64,000 nucleotides of DNA, from contig OZ018318.1 of the NCBI GenBank assembly GCA_963969495.1, forward strand, positions 177,810,246 through 177,874,245. Reading direction: 5' to 3'. Each line of letters opens with the position of its first letter. Position 1 is the first letter of the stretch. The position numbers were made by a program, and so were the translations under genes. Positions 1-15,069 of this stretch are shown piece by piece. The notes below the pieces were generated by a model. The model did not search any database and was not told the origin of the DNA. It worked only from the letters and a program-made list of their open reading frames with translations. This DNA comes from Ceratothoa steindachneri. Taxonomy: Eukaryota > Arthropoda > Malacostraca > Isopoda > Cymothoidae.

Positions 1-560
1 TTTTTTAGCTATAATAAAAAATGTCTTGTTTTATTCTTTTAAACATGCCTTTCAGTTTTTGGTAATACAACAATTACGAATGCCAAAATTCCAGCCATCT
101 CAACCAGACAAAAAATGGTTGCAAGGAGAGTAATAATACATTCTCAAGTTAAAAAGGTGTGAGTGATCACGGCATGAGTAGCTGAAAGAAGAGATAACTC
201 GAGCTCAGAACCCGTAAAACGTCTGCAATGGAGATTGGCTCTCTTGCGAGACTTTGGGCAAAGGTTGAAGAGATATAAATACCGAAGAATGACGCCAAGG
301 TACGAGTAAAAAAGGGAAAATTCGAAAATTTGCCTTTTTTGTGAGTCCTTTGAGGGAACTTTACTTATTTATTGTTCTGGTATCATTGATTGCCCATTTT
401 CTTTCAACATAAGTTTTCTGAATGGTTACTAAAAAAATATTGTTGTTTTTGTAAGAAGGAGTTGTGTTCTAAAGGTTAATAGAGCTAATGCAGGATCGGT
501 GTCAATGATTGGTTAATATACAAAGGAAAGAAAGAACATGCAGCAACAGACCATTCGACC
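1..560. other. AT-rich intron sequence, no recognised feature
   Basis: Part of the next downstream intron of the minus-strand receptor gene. I see no conserved coding stretch, terminal repeat or RNA gene here. Confidence 0.5.
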
Positions 561-1991
561 CTCATTGTCGAAGTTTAGTGAGTGGGTAATCCCAGTCCCA
601 CTTCCTGGACTTATATTTTTTAACTGCACCAAGGTGAAGCGGAGGTAAAGTGTAACCAATACACCTACCGTAGCCCCCTCGATGAATAAGAATAGCCCTT
701 GTGCGTTCCTTTTGATCAAAATTAAGATAATGATCCCCTGAGTGTGTACTCACTCAGTAAAAGCCAGTCATGGGTGGATCTGTGTAATATTGAGATTCAA
801 CCCGAGTAGATTGCTTAATAATTGCCAAAGGATCGTCCAAAATAGTTAAACAACACATACAAAAATAACCTTTAATATACATGAATTAGAAATATGAAAC
901 AGCGTATATACTCGTATGTATAAATAGAATTAATCTTGCACTGAATAAATAAGTCTACACAATGTCGAGGGGATTACACTTGAAAATTACTCACTAGGAT
1001 GCTTGCGTCTTAATGGCACCCGACAGAATGAATGGAATAATATTATTGAATTAAGCATGGAATTAATCACTTCTAATACTCGAGGTTATGGGCTCGGGAT
1101 ATGAATTCTAGTTAACGAATAAACTGGTGAAGTTAGAGGAGGGGATAATTCTCTTTAACGATAACTTTGAGTTCATAAGTATTTTTAGAATGACGGTTAT
1201 GATTTTCTTCTGGCGACGATGATCTCACTTAATCCGGCCGTCCGAAGTTACCGAATGAGAAGGTAATCCTAGACCGTTGATATTATGATCCTATGCCGGA
1301 TCACGAAGGCGAGCCAAACTGTGGCTCAAATCAGCCTTCTACTTCCTCGAAGTGACTGTCCGATTATTCAGCTTTTGGAGTGGGTAGCCAAAACCGATTA
1401 CCTAGCTACGTCTAGAGTAATCCACAGAGGGAGTCCTTTGTAACCTCAGACTCTGAAAGGGGGAAGGGTCTGCGAGAAGTTTGGTACCTATAAGTACCAT
1501 GACGGCAACACACCAATTCCTTGAGAAGTTTCTTCCTTACAACGGGCAACTGTTTGCTTTGTGGGACGAGCACTCCTCGCAACGTAGGTCCAAGATCTTC
1601 TGCCTGACTCCAGGGAGAATTGTTCCCTTTTATTTCCCTCGCGAGCAAAAAATCGGGAGAGAGCATCGTATTCTCATAAAATCCGTATCGCTGTGTGAAA
1701 GACCTTTCAGCCCTGCTAGACTGAGTAAATCTTTCACACTTTCAAGCTATCCTTGCTCCACGTCGTGGTTTACGACGGCGCGAAACTCCGACCTTCGTGA
1801 GCTAGCAGGTGTCCCTCGAGGCAGACATTTCCCTGTGTGCCTGGCCGCGAATTTGAGTGTCTCAAAGGTGCGAAAAGGGGTGGAGGAAATTCCGACGAAA
1901 GGTGAATTTGGAATACGGGAGGGACGCGCAGCTTGTTCAGGGGTATTTCCGTGTACACTAATGTACGTAGTATTTAGACTTCTACACTCAT
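561..1991 (-). repeat. Solo LTR of family B with CTCAT target duplication
   Basis: The repeat proper is 566-1986 (1421 bp). It begins TGTC and ends ACA, and is flanked by CTCAT at 561-565 and 1987-1991, a 5-bp target-site duplication. It matches the left LTR of the element at 26130-29840 along its length, for example the segments around 590-720, 955-1150 and 1410-1986. No internal retroviral sequence is attached, so it is a solo LTR left by recombination. The sense orientation is minus, inferred from the coding strand of the 26130-29840 element. The open frames that can be read here (for example 1481-1993) have no family resemblance and are by-products of the GC-richer LTR. Confidence 0.85.
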
Positions 1992-2475
1992 AAAGTTGAA
2001 TGCTTTCAAAATCAAAGCTAAGTTTACTAAACTTCGCCACCCTGTTCATTGATGTTCGCCTATCTGATGGAGTAGTACGAAAATAGAGTCAAAACATTGT
2101 CCTTATAGTAGTTATTAACGAGTAAAGATCTGCTCACACCATTAGTACAACATGGTGTTCAATCAGTCTCTCATAGCATACATAGAATGCCACTCAGTAT
2201 CATCTGTTTTGCGCCCCTTTTACACAACATATGAGACAGCTACTGCATCGAAGCACCTTTGTAAAATATATGAATTCCTTCAAACACTTCCAAGGTTTTT
2301 TACCTCTTAATTTTGGTTTTAAATGCTAACTACATTGCTAAGTATATTTTAAACTCTCTTAAACACGCTAAATGACTAATTTTATATCCGTTGAGCAAAG
2401 ATACGATTCCCTTAATAGCGTGGAAAGGGAGACAAGTAGTATCTTAATTAACTCGATATAAAAATGAATACTTAC
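1992..2475. other. Intron flank next to exon 6, nothing recognised
   Basis: AT-rich intron between the family B solo LTR and exon 6 of the receptor. No repeat or coding signal seen. Confidence 0.5.
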
Positions 2476-2606
2476 ATTGTGATGCCAGGAAATCTTGTAG
2501 ACATTTGGATTAGCCGTGATGCTGCACTCAAAGTACACATCATCGCCCTCTTTGATATTGTTGGGATTTAGGAAAGAAGCGAGATTAACGAAAGCTTCTG
2601 GAATAT
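2476..2606 (-). CDS. Sidestep-like receptor, exon 6 of 6 seen (start of fourth Ig domain)
   Basis: Exon of 131 nt (2 nt plus 43 codons). It encodes IPEAFVNLASFLNPNNIKEG, then DDVYFECSITANPNVYKISWHHN: the start of the fourth Ig domain with its Cys and core Trp. The stretch EGDDVYFEC followed by ANP is almost diagnostic of sidestep proteins. Acceptor ATCATTTCAG and donor GTAAGT. It ends at a codon boundary after HHN. The remainder of Ig 4, Ig 5, the fibronectin type III domain, transmembrane segment and cytoplasmic tail must lie left of position 1. The intron to exon 5 is about 19.1 kb and the most repeat-laden in the window. The six exons together give 1015 nt, or 338 codons, without a stop. 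Confidence 0.9.
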
Positions 2607-6958
<4,352 letters not shown>

Positions 6959-6959
6959 T

Positions 6960-7376
6960 CCAGAAAATGAATTCACCACTACCTCCTACGGGGAAAGCTT
7001 GTGCTTCGCTACTAAAATTAAAATTGAAAATATAAAAAAAGCAGCCATGGTTAAAACTTTATACATTTTCTGAACTTCGCCAATTCTAAATATTTTAAAA
7101 GAAATTCTGAACTAAATCTCTCTCCTTTCAAAATAACGTTGCTAAAATATAGTTATAGAAGAATAAGAATAGAATATATATACAAATAGATTTTCTGAAC
7201 TTCACCATTTATAATTCTTTTAGTTTTAAAGATTCACAAAATTTCGAAACTTATATTTATTTCTGAACTTCACCATTTAGTTTATGATATTATAATAGAA
7301 TTATTAGAAATAACTTTAAAAACCAAACTAAGTAGAAATTATTATTCAAATACTCAAAAAAATTCCCTTTTTACAT
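6960..7376. repeat. Dispersed repeat D, copy 1
   Basis: About 400 bp that match 61840-62177 in the same orientation. The shared stretches include the cluster cttgtgcttcgctact, the sequence around the gcagccatgg word, and the tail aaatactcaaaaaa followed by t/c-rich sequence. The left side runs into the (TA)n tract and the right side ends exactly where the family C copy begins (TGTAG at 7377). Class unknown. No coding potential. Confidence 0.7.
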
Positions 7377-8601
7377 TGTAGAAGAATCGTCACTCCAACG
7401 ATCTCTCATAGTGGAGTCACGAGGCGATTACCGCAAAGACATCCAGCCGCAGGCACCGTCAGGTCAAGCGCGTAACCACAGCGCCACACCACTCGTTGCT
7501 ATGAAAGACCTAAATGTTAAAATGCAAGATCTCTCCCAGGAGGGTGAGATTCAATTTCACGTCAAATAAGAAAGTGGAGACGTGTTTCTCCCAATCTCGG
7601 AGGCTAAAGAGGAGCCGATGTAAGACTTAAGTGAGAAAAACCGTTTGTCATAAGAACTCTCCTAGGCCGTCCTTAAGCCCCCCCGCCTTCCCATCTTACC
7701 ACTCCCTTAGTAGGGTGACGAGGTATAAATAAGGGAAACTGAGGAAAATTTAAGTAGAATACGTCAGTCTCTAGGTGACGAAGTCCCCGGATTAAGACCA
7801 GGCTACCTAGACCGGATAGGTAGAATATGTCAGTCTGCAGGTAACGAAGTCCCCGGATTAAGATCGGGCTTCCGAGACTGGACAGGTAGATTATGTGGCT
7901 TGCCAGACCAAGAATTACCCTGCAAGAAAGGCAGGGCTACCTACCTTAAGGGGCTAAGAAGCAGCTCATCCTCGAGCTAGTCCCTGGTTATCAAACCGAA
8001 CGTTAATTTAACTTATTCGGTTCAACTTACTCTCGTCAGAGAGACCCCTCATATCCTGGTGCATCTTAAACACCAGGAAAATTCCTCGTGCTTGAGGAAT
8101 TAAGGAAAGAAGAAAGAAAAGGCTTTCCCTCGAGCCCGTTACTCGGTGGCCACACCAATTTCATAAGTTAGCTTGGTTGAGGAACCAAGTTCAACTTATT
8201 CTCGTCAGAGAACCCCTTCTCCGTGTTCCTCGCCTTTGAGGAAGACTGGAACTAAGAAGAAGCTCATCCTCGAGCTAGTTCCTGTTTACCAAACCGACCT
8301 TCAAGTTCAACTTATTTTATGCCCGAGAAACCCCCCTACGTTATCCTTGCCCTTGAAGAAGACTCTCCCCGAGTTCAGTCCTCGCCCAAGAGGAATTAAG
8401 TAACGAAGGAGAAAAGCTCCCCATCGAGCTCGTTACTCGGTGGTCACACCACACTCTAAGTTAACTTGGTTTAAAAACCAAGTTGACTCACTCTCGCCCG
8501 AGAGACCACGACTACCTTGGTGCCGCATTAAGCACCGTAATTGTTCTTGTCCTTGAAGAACCCACTCCCTCCCCCGAAATACCGTGTGGATCCCCCAGCT
8601 G
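7377..8601 (+). repeat. Family C LTR-like repeat, copy 1 (3' truncated)
   Basis: Begins TGTAG. It shares with the copies at 16317 and, inverted, at 10115 and 47019 the segment containing gagtcacgagg, the ctcgagctagtccctg word, and the repeated aagttaacttggttt motif. It stops at about 8601, after the word ccgtgtggatccc, where a (TA)n tract takes over. The last roughly 450 bp of the family are therefore missing. It contains several near-direct repeats of about 230 bp built from the motif (gttaacttggtt, ctcgtcagaga, accaggaaaattc-like). GC content is much higher than the surroundings. No transposase or polymerase is encoded. Interpreted as a truncated solo LTR; the class is not proven. Confidence 0.65.
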
Positions 8602-8606
8602 ATATA

Positions 8607-8676
<70 letters not shown>
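8602..8676. repeat. (TA)n microsatellite at the truncated end of family C copy 1
   Basis: About 75 bp of TA dinucleotide directly following the point where family C homology ends. Confidence 0.95.
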
Positions 8677-8677
<1 letters not shown>

Positions 8678-9918
8678 TTGTTATTGATTTGTTCCTTGGG
8701 AAACTGATATGTAGTAGGAATATTTAGACCCAGGGGATTACACTAATCATTTATTGCCCGGACCTTTCGGACCCTCACTAGGAGTATCTTTCGCCACTGT
8801 ATCGACTAATTAGAAGGGGAAGGAATATTAACGAAAACATTTAAAAGAATGCATTAAATAATGGCTAAAAAAGCGGATGAAGATGGTTAAAATAATAAAA
8901 TTGACAATTATTGAGATTAAAGGAAAAACACAAAAAATATTTAGAATTAATTAATACTATCCAGTGTAATTTAAAAAAAATAATAGAAAGAAGTGTAGTT
9001 ATAACATAACTGACGTGAATATCGAATATTAAATGTAACTGGAGTAAACACTAAAATAACCTATTATATTAAATTATTAAAAAACAACAAAAAAAACAAA
9101 ACAAATTAGAATAAATTAAACAGAGGTACTAACCTTTATCGTGGGAGTTGAGAAATCAACTAACTAAAGATATAAAAACTACTAACGAGATTTGTTCGTT
9201 TGCTCGGTTTGCTAGTTAATCTATTGAACCACCCTAAGCTCTACACTTAGGAACAACATAGCAAAAAAATCAAAAATTGTATATATAGGCACGTTTTTAC
9301 TTGCATCCTATGGCAAGAGCGAATTCTAATTTGTTACAGGTGTTGAATCTACAAAAAATGCCAAAGATAAAGCCGTTTGCCAAAGATAAAATAGTATTTA
9401 TATCTAGCAAGGTAAATTGCAAACAGCTTTTAGTCGAGAACTCGCCATATATTGCTATGTACAATATTTACTTAAGAAATATGAGGAGAATTAAAAATGG
9501 AGGACAAAGAAAGAATTGGCAGACTTAAAGACCTATTTATCTCAGATGAACTTTATCATAAGGTCGTATCCCTAAGAAGTAAAAATGGTCCCACAAAGAA
9601 GAAAGAGATGCATTTGGGCCATCAATTAATCGATTTAATGTTTGACAAAGTCGCATCAAAAATATTCTTCCGTTTTATTTATGGCCGCAAATACGATAAA
9701 ACTTTTTTTTTTTTATTTATCACGACCTCGTAACATAAACTCGTAGACAGATTACACTAGTCGACATGATTTTTTTATTAACTGTATGACATCTTTTTCA
9801 AAATATATATGAAAAATGGTGATTTACTTTGTTTTTTATTCATCTCTATCACATCACGTTGTCGAGTTATACGGAGACGTTACTTTTCTCTTTTTGTATA
9901 GCATCAGTAAATATACTC
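8677..9918. other. Unassigned intron stretch with two short overlapping open frames
   Basis: The stretch 8700-8830 is GC-richer and may be a further repeat. From 9301 two plus-strand frames (9301-9528, 75 codons, and 9497-9733, 78 codons) overlap. The second encodes a lysine-rich soluble peptide (start MEDKERIGRLKDLF) with no motif I recognise. They may be a fragment of an old element or chance. No splice or promoter evidence. Confidence 0.3.
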
Positions 9919-10052
<134 letters not shown>

Positions 10053-10114
10053 TAGGCCCGAGTGATGGAAGGAGTTGGTACTTACTGGTTGTTTAATTTC
10101 TACTCCGTGATTAA

Positions 10115-11609
10115 TGTTATATCTCTCTAAGAGTGCTATATATGTTTTATTATTATTATCTTGATTCTTGACTTCTTTAAACTTTCAAAGTTCTTTGTGC
10201 CAAGGTAGCGATTCGAGGATAGAATAAAAAATAATTTGTTAACACAAACTAAAACGTTAATTAAAACACAAAAACAAAAGAAACATGAACCACGGAAAAA
10301 TTACGACTTAAATACACGGTTAGGTCTTCAATAATTTTTTAATAAGGGTTTCTAACTTGACCTACTTGACATTATATTGATGGTTAACCCACCCCTCACT
10401 TCAATATAAAAATATGATAATTGTCTCTACTAAAGTATAAAAACCTTTGTCCTTCATACGACGGGTTTGCGTCTGTCCTTGAACTCAATGAGTCCAGACA
10501 CCTCAGGAATGCTGTGGTTTCTTTGACGCTAGCCTCGGCCAGATGGTTGATGCGAAAGAATAACTTGAAAGCCACAAGGGACTTTGGCAAGTGTGGCGGA
10601 TAGGGAGCCACACGGGACTCGATGGGATCTTCTTTAAGGGTGAGGACTATCCCTGTACTTTAGGATGCACCAGGATAGGAGGGGTCTCTCTGACGAGAAT
10701 AAGTTGAACTTGGTTCCTAAACCAAGTTAACTTAGAGTTCGGTGTGACCACCGAAAAACGGGCTTGAGGAGGAGCTTTTTTCTCTTCGTTTTAGAATTAC
10801 TCAAGGGCGAGTACTATCTCGGTGCTTTGTGCTACACCAGGAGACGGGAGGAGAGTTTCTCTGATGAGACTAAGAATTACTCAAGGGCGAGTACTATCTC
10901 GGTGCTTTGTGCTACACCAGGAGAGGGGAGGAGAGTTTCTCTGATGAGACTAAGTTGAACTTGGAGAAATTAACTTATAATTCGGTTTGGTAACCAGGAA
11001 CTAAGTCGAGGATGAGCTTCTTCTTAGTTCCAGTATTCCTCAAGGGCGAAGCCTATCTCGGTGCTTTGTGATACACCAGGATAAGGGTGGGGAGAGTTCT
11101 CTGACGAGAATAAGTTGAACCTGGACAAGTTAACTTAAAGTTCAGTTTAATAACTAGCATGAGCTGCTTCTCAGTCCCTTCTCTTGGTAACGCGGCCTCT
11201 CTTGCCAGGAACTTAGTAGCGTTGTTGATTCACGTATTACACCACGTTTTTCCCAAGTTTTTTTATATATACCGTCACTCCACTGGGGTAGGGGTAGGAG
11301 GGAGGTGGCTTGTGTACGGGCCGCAGGAGGGTTCTTACTCCGACGGTTTTTCTCAGGATGTCTTACCTCTGGTCCTGCTGGGCCTTCCAGCTTAAGAGAA
11401 ACGCGTCTCCAATTTCGCACTTGAGATAAAATTGAATACACAGTCATTGGGGAGATCTTGCAGTTTTAACCGTTCTGCTTTTCATAGGGACGACGGGCGA
11501 GGGGCTGTGGTGACGAGATGGACCCAATGTGCCTACCAGGACCGGATGTTTTGTGGTCAACGTCCCGTGTCTGAACTAAAAGAGTGGGGAGAGGGTCGAT
11601 TCCTATACA
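10115..11609 (-). repeat. Family C LTR-like repeat, copy 2 (near full length)
   Basis: About 1.5 kb. Read on the minus strand it begins TGTAT-AGGAATCGACC at 11609 and ends near 10115 with the word CTCTTAGAGA followed by TATAACA, so the outer bases are TG and CA. It matches copy 3 (16317-17705) through both the GC-rich front half and the AT-rich tail, including the word ccgtggttcatgttt near 10290 (minus strand). It contains an internal tandem duplication of about 80 bp at 10790-10945. The flanking 5-mers (attaa and atata) do not match, so no clear target duplication is visible. TA tracts lie at or near both ends. Confidence 0.65.
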
Positions 11610-11615
11610 ATATAT

Positions 11616-11670
<55 letters not shown>

Positions 11671-11679
11671 ATATATATG
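11608..11679. repeat. (TA)n-rich tract adjoining family C copy 2
   Basis: Imperfect TA dinucleotide tract of about 70 bp, starting right at the end of the family C copy. Confidence 0.9.
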
Positions 11680-11741
11680 TTTACATTATATAATATTTCT
11701 AATATTGCTAATATATTGTTTTTTACTCTTAGATTGTGAAT

Positions 11742-13389
11742 ATGTCTAGAGGCCGTATAAATTCAGCAGACATATTTTGCTATGTCTGTGGGCAATTCAC
11801 CCCTTCAGATTCCCGGAGCAATATTACTCCTTTGTTGAAGAGATGTTATTTAGCTTATTTTGGTTGCAGATTAAGAAACCAAGATAAGCCATTTGCCGCA
11901 CACAAAGCTTGCATGAGTTACATTAGTAAGCTCAGAATGTGGTCAGTTGGAAAACTTACATGTATGCCCTTAGGAGTACCAATGGTGTGGCGAGAGCAGA
12001 AGAATCACCATGATGACTGCTACTTTTTTATAAATAAAGTAGCTGGATTCAACATAAAGACAAAATAACGTATGATATACCAAAATATTCCTTCAGCAAT
12101 AAGGCATGTTTCATACTCAGCTGATACATCTGTGCCTGTGCCCCCTGAGATATAGGAACTTCCATCAGAGTCCAATACTAGTGATACTAATCAGGTGTAG
12201 GTACACTATTAACCACCAACAAATGACGATCCCAAACTCTTCAACCAAGCTGAGCTTAAAGACCTGGTGCGAGACCTTAACCTTCCAAAAGAAAATGCAC
12301 AGTTACTTGACTCTCAACTGAAGAAACACAGGCTTTAACCTTCTGGAACAACATTCGCTAGTTACCATCATCGTGAAGCGTAATTCATTCAGTTCTTTAA
12401 GAAAGAGGATTCTCCTGTTCAAATATTTCTGGCTTTATGAAACACATTGGCATGACGTACAAAACTTTCTGAATGGAGGCTCAAGATTGATTCTTCTAGC
12501 AGAAGTTTAAAGGCTGTTCTTCTCTATAATGGCAACGCAGCTGCATCTGTGCCAATTGGCCATGGTATCCAAATGTCCGAAACTTACGAAGATTTTAAAA
12601 CACTAATAACTGCAATCAAGTACCATGAGCACAATTTTCTCATTTGTTGTGATTTAAAAGTTATTGCTCTCCTGCTAAGTCTTCAAGGGGGATATACCAA
12701 GTATCCCTGTTTTTTCTGTCTCTGGGATAGTAGGGCTGACAGTCAGCACTCTGTAAAAAAAAAGGACTGGCCACCAAGAACCAGCTTTTTATCCGGAAAT
12801 CACAACGTGAGAGCTATGCCACTAGTTGACTACAAGAAAATTCTGCTACCACCACTCCACATCAAATTAAAGCTTATGAAAACTTTTGTGAATGCCTTGA
12901 ACAAGAATGGATCTGCTTTCAATTACCTGGAGTCAAAGTTTGCTTGTGTAAGTGAAGGCAAGCTAAAGGCAAGAATCTTTGTTGGCCCTAAGATTCGGGA
13001 ATTAATAAAAGACAAGCATTTTGAGGAAGCATTGGCAGGTGTCGAAGTAAATGCCTGGTTTTCTCCAAGCAGATTGTCCATAACTTCTTGGAAAACACTA
13101 GCTCCCCAGAATATAAAAAAATGATCCAAGATCTGATTTCAAGTTTCCAGCAACTAGAATGAGTTTGAAGATGCACTTTTTGCACTCACATCTTGACTAT
13201 TTTTCCACGAATTGCTGGAACTACAGTGAGGAACAAGAAGAGCGTTTCCATCAGGATATTTGCACCATGGAAACTCGATACCAGGGCAAATGGAATGTCA
13301 GCATGATGGCGGATTACTACTGGTCATTGAAACGTGATGGTCCCGATGCACAGCATAAACGGAAATCACAGTGGTATACCGTCCTTTGA
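11742..13389 (+). pseudogene. Broken copy of an uncharacterised transposon-like gene family (MSRGR/CxxC)
   Basis: The N-terminus reads MSRGRINSADIFCYVCG, with a CxxC pair, then a second Cys/His cluster (AAHKACMSYI) and the phrase GVPMVWREQKNHHDDCYF, four further Cys/His positions that could form a zinc-binding domain. This first frame stops at 12068. Homology continues through 12069-12548 in changing frames (LFNQAELKDLVRDLNL, then SLKAVLLYNGN) and in a clean 191-codon frame at 12549-13124 with LLSLQGGYTKYPCFFCLWDS and PPLHIKLKLMKTFVNALNKNG. It ends in broken frames with a SLKMHFLHSHLDYF and EERFHQDI region to about 13389. I recognise this as a family of many copies in arthropod and other invertebrate genomes, annotated only as uncharacterised. 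Its spread suggests a mobile-element origin, but I know of no assigned enzymatic activity. At least three frame breaks make this copy non-functional. Confidence 0.72.
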
Positions 13390-13399
13390 ATCAGTAGGT

Positions 13400-13762
13400 A
13401 GGTTAACCATGGAAGCATGCTTTTTACATTCATTTGATTTGATGTTGATGATTTTGATTCATTTCATGATAACCGTGATTTATTTCATGTTGATTTGGTA
13501 TACATATGTTCTTAAAACTAAAATAATGTGCTTTCCATGATTACTTATTCATTTTAAATAAGTAACATTATATTAAAAATGCACATTTATTGTTATCATT
13601 AATTTGTATTTTATTCAAAATCCTTACTTGATAGAAAAAATTGTTTAGAAAATGTAAGATCACATCCATGAATAAAAATAAAAATAAGAAAATTCCAAAT
13701 GAAGACTAGTGTTATCTATTTGACTGCTTCATTATAATGTCTCTTTAGTTCGTTTTGATGTA
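13400..13762. other. AT-rich spacer between pseudogene and mariner, nothing recognised
   Basis: It may include the 3' part of the element carrying the upstream pseudogene, but no terminal repeat could be picked out. Confidence 0.4.
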
Positions 13763-15068
13763 AAGCGTGTTCCATTAAGAAGGATCGAAGTTAGCATTAA
13801 ATTAAACACTGTTATTGGTGAAAATTTATTGATTTTACTATTGATCCTGTTATTTGAGTCTTGCAATTATGTTTGAAAAATAATATCGCCTAAATGTCTG
13901 CCAAAGCTTTGGCGGCACACCTCCACTTGATGGTCAAAATTTTTGGTGACATCTCTCCATAGTTGCTCCTCGATCAAACCAATATGCCTTATTATCTCAT
14001 CCTTCAGCTGTTGAATTGTTGTTGGCTTGTTGGCATAGACTTTACCTTTGAGATGACCCCAAATGAAGAAATCTAAAGACGTCAATTCACACGAACGTGG
14101 TGGCCAATTCACCTCACTGTTTTGAGAGATGATGCGACCTGGGAACTTTTCATTTAATAAAGCCATTGTTTCATTGGCTGTGTGGCATGTGGCGCCGTCC
14201 TGTTGAAACCACAAATCTTCGACATCCATAGAATTAAATTCAGGTCATAAAAAGTTGGTTATCATGGCACGGTATCGCTCGATTGTCACCTTAACAGAAT
14301 TCCCGGCATCATTTTCGAAGAAATACGGCCCAATGATTTTGCTAGCAAAAAATGCAGACTAAACAGTGACTTTTTGTGGATGCAGTGGCATTTCAACAAT
14401 TTTCCTGGGATTTTCGTCAGCCCAAAGGCGACAATTCTGCTTATTAACGAATCCACCAAGATGAAAATGGGCTTTATCACTGAAGAGGATTTCTTTCGAA
14501 AAATCATCATCGGCTTGTCTTTGCTCGTGCACCCAATTGACAAATGTACGGCGCTTCAAATGATCAGCAGTGTTCAGTTCTTGTGTCAATTGAATTTTGT
14601 AAGCGTGTAGAGACAAATCTTTTGTCAAGATTCGATGTAACGTTGTTGTGGAGAGGTTCAATTCCTGCGCGCGATGACGAATCGAGGTGTCTGGATCTTC
14701 AGCAACATTCTTGCGCACTGCAGCGATGTTTTCAGCTGAACGACGTAAACGAGCACGCAATGGCGTTTTCATATTTGCCTTTGACCCCGTTTGTTTGAAT
14801 TTACGAACAATTTTCCCAATTGCACTCTCAGTTGGTCGATTATGTTAACCTAAAAAAATCGCGAAGTGCCCGAAATGCGTTTCTGTTTGAACGTCCATTT
14901 TCGTAATAGGCTTCGATAACTTTAACACGTTGTTCGATTGTTCATCTTCCCATATTTGAAATTGCCAAAGACGGAAGTTGTTAAATCTCAACGAAAAAGA
15001 AAAAAATCATTAGACACTTAAACTTAACTCAGATTTAAAATCGGTCCAAGTTATTGGAACACCCGTTA
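13763..15068 (-). mobile_element. Mariner-like transposon, DD41D-type spacing, with degraded terminal repeats
   Basis: The right end (minus-strand reading) starts GGTGTTCCAATAACTTGGAC and the left end reads gcgtgttccattaagaagga, an imperfect terminal inverted repeat of about 25 bp. TA dinucleotides flank both ends, as expected for the IS630-Tc1-mariner superfamily. The length of about 1.3 kb is typical. The transposase lies between and is broken. The element sits inside the 19.1-kb intron between receptor exons 5 and 6, on the same strand as that gene. Confidence 0.75.
13867..14965 (-). pseudogene. Mariner-family transposase (DD41D spacing), frameshifted
   Basis: Cut-and-paste transposase of the IS630-Tc1-mariner superfamily. 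The N-terminal helix-turn-helix region starts near 14960 (EQRVKVIEAYYENG) but contains a stop near 14846. A 137-codon frame (14359-14772) covers the second helix-turn-helix (MKTPLRARLRRSAENIAAV) and the first catalytic Asp in FSDKAHFHLGG. After a frame break around 14230-14360 the frame 13867-14229 supplies WFQQDGATCHTA (second Asp) and PRSCELTSLDFFIWGHLKGK. The third Asp is the one in SLDFF, 41 residues after the second by my count, hence DD41D rather than the DD34D of classical mariner. Catalytic residues are present but the frame break and stop make it inactive. Confidence 0.8.
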
Positions 15069-15069
15069 T

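Noticed and set aside
1481..1993. 170-codon frame
   Set aside because: Lies wholly inside the family B LTR. The other two LTR copies do not preserve it.
9301..9733. Possible small host gene from two overlapping frames
   Set aside because: No recognised motif, no promoter or splice evidence, and the length is within chance for this composition. Left as an unassigned stretch.
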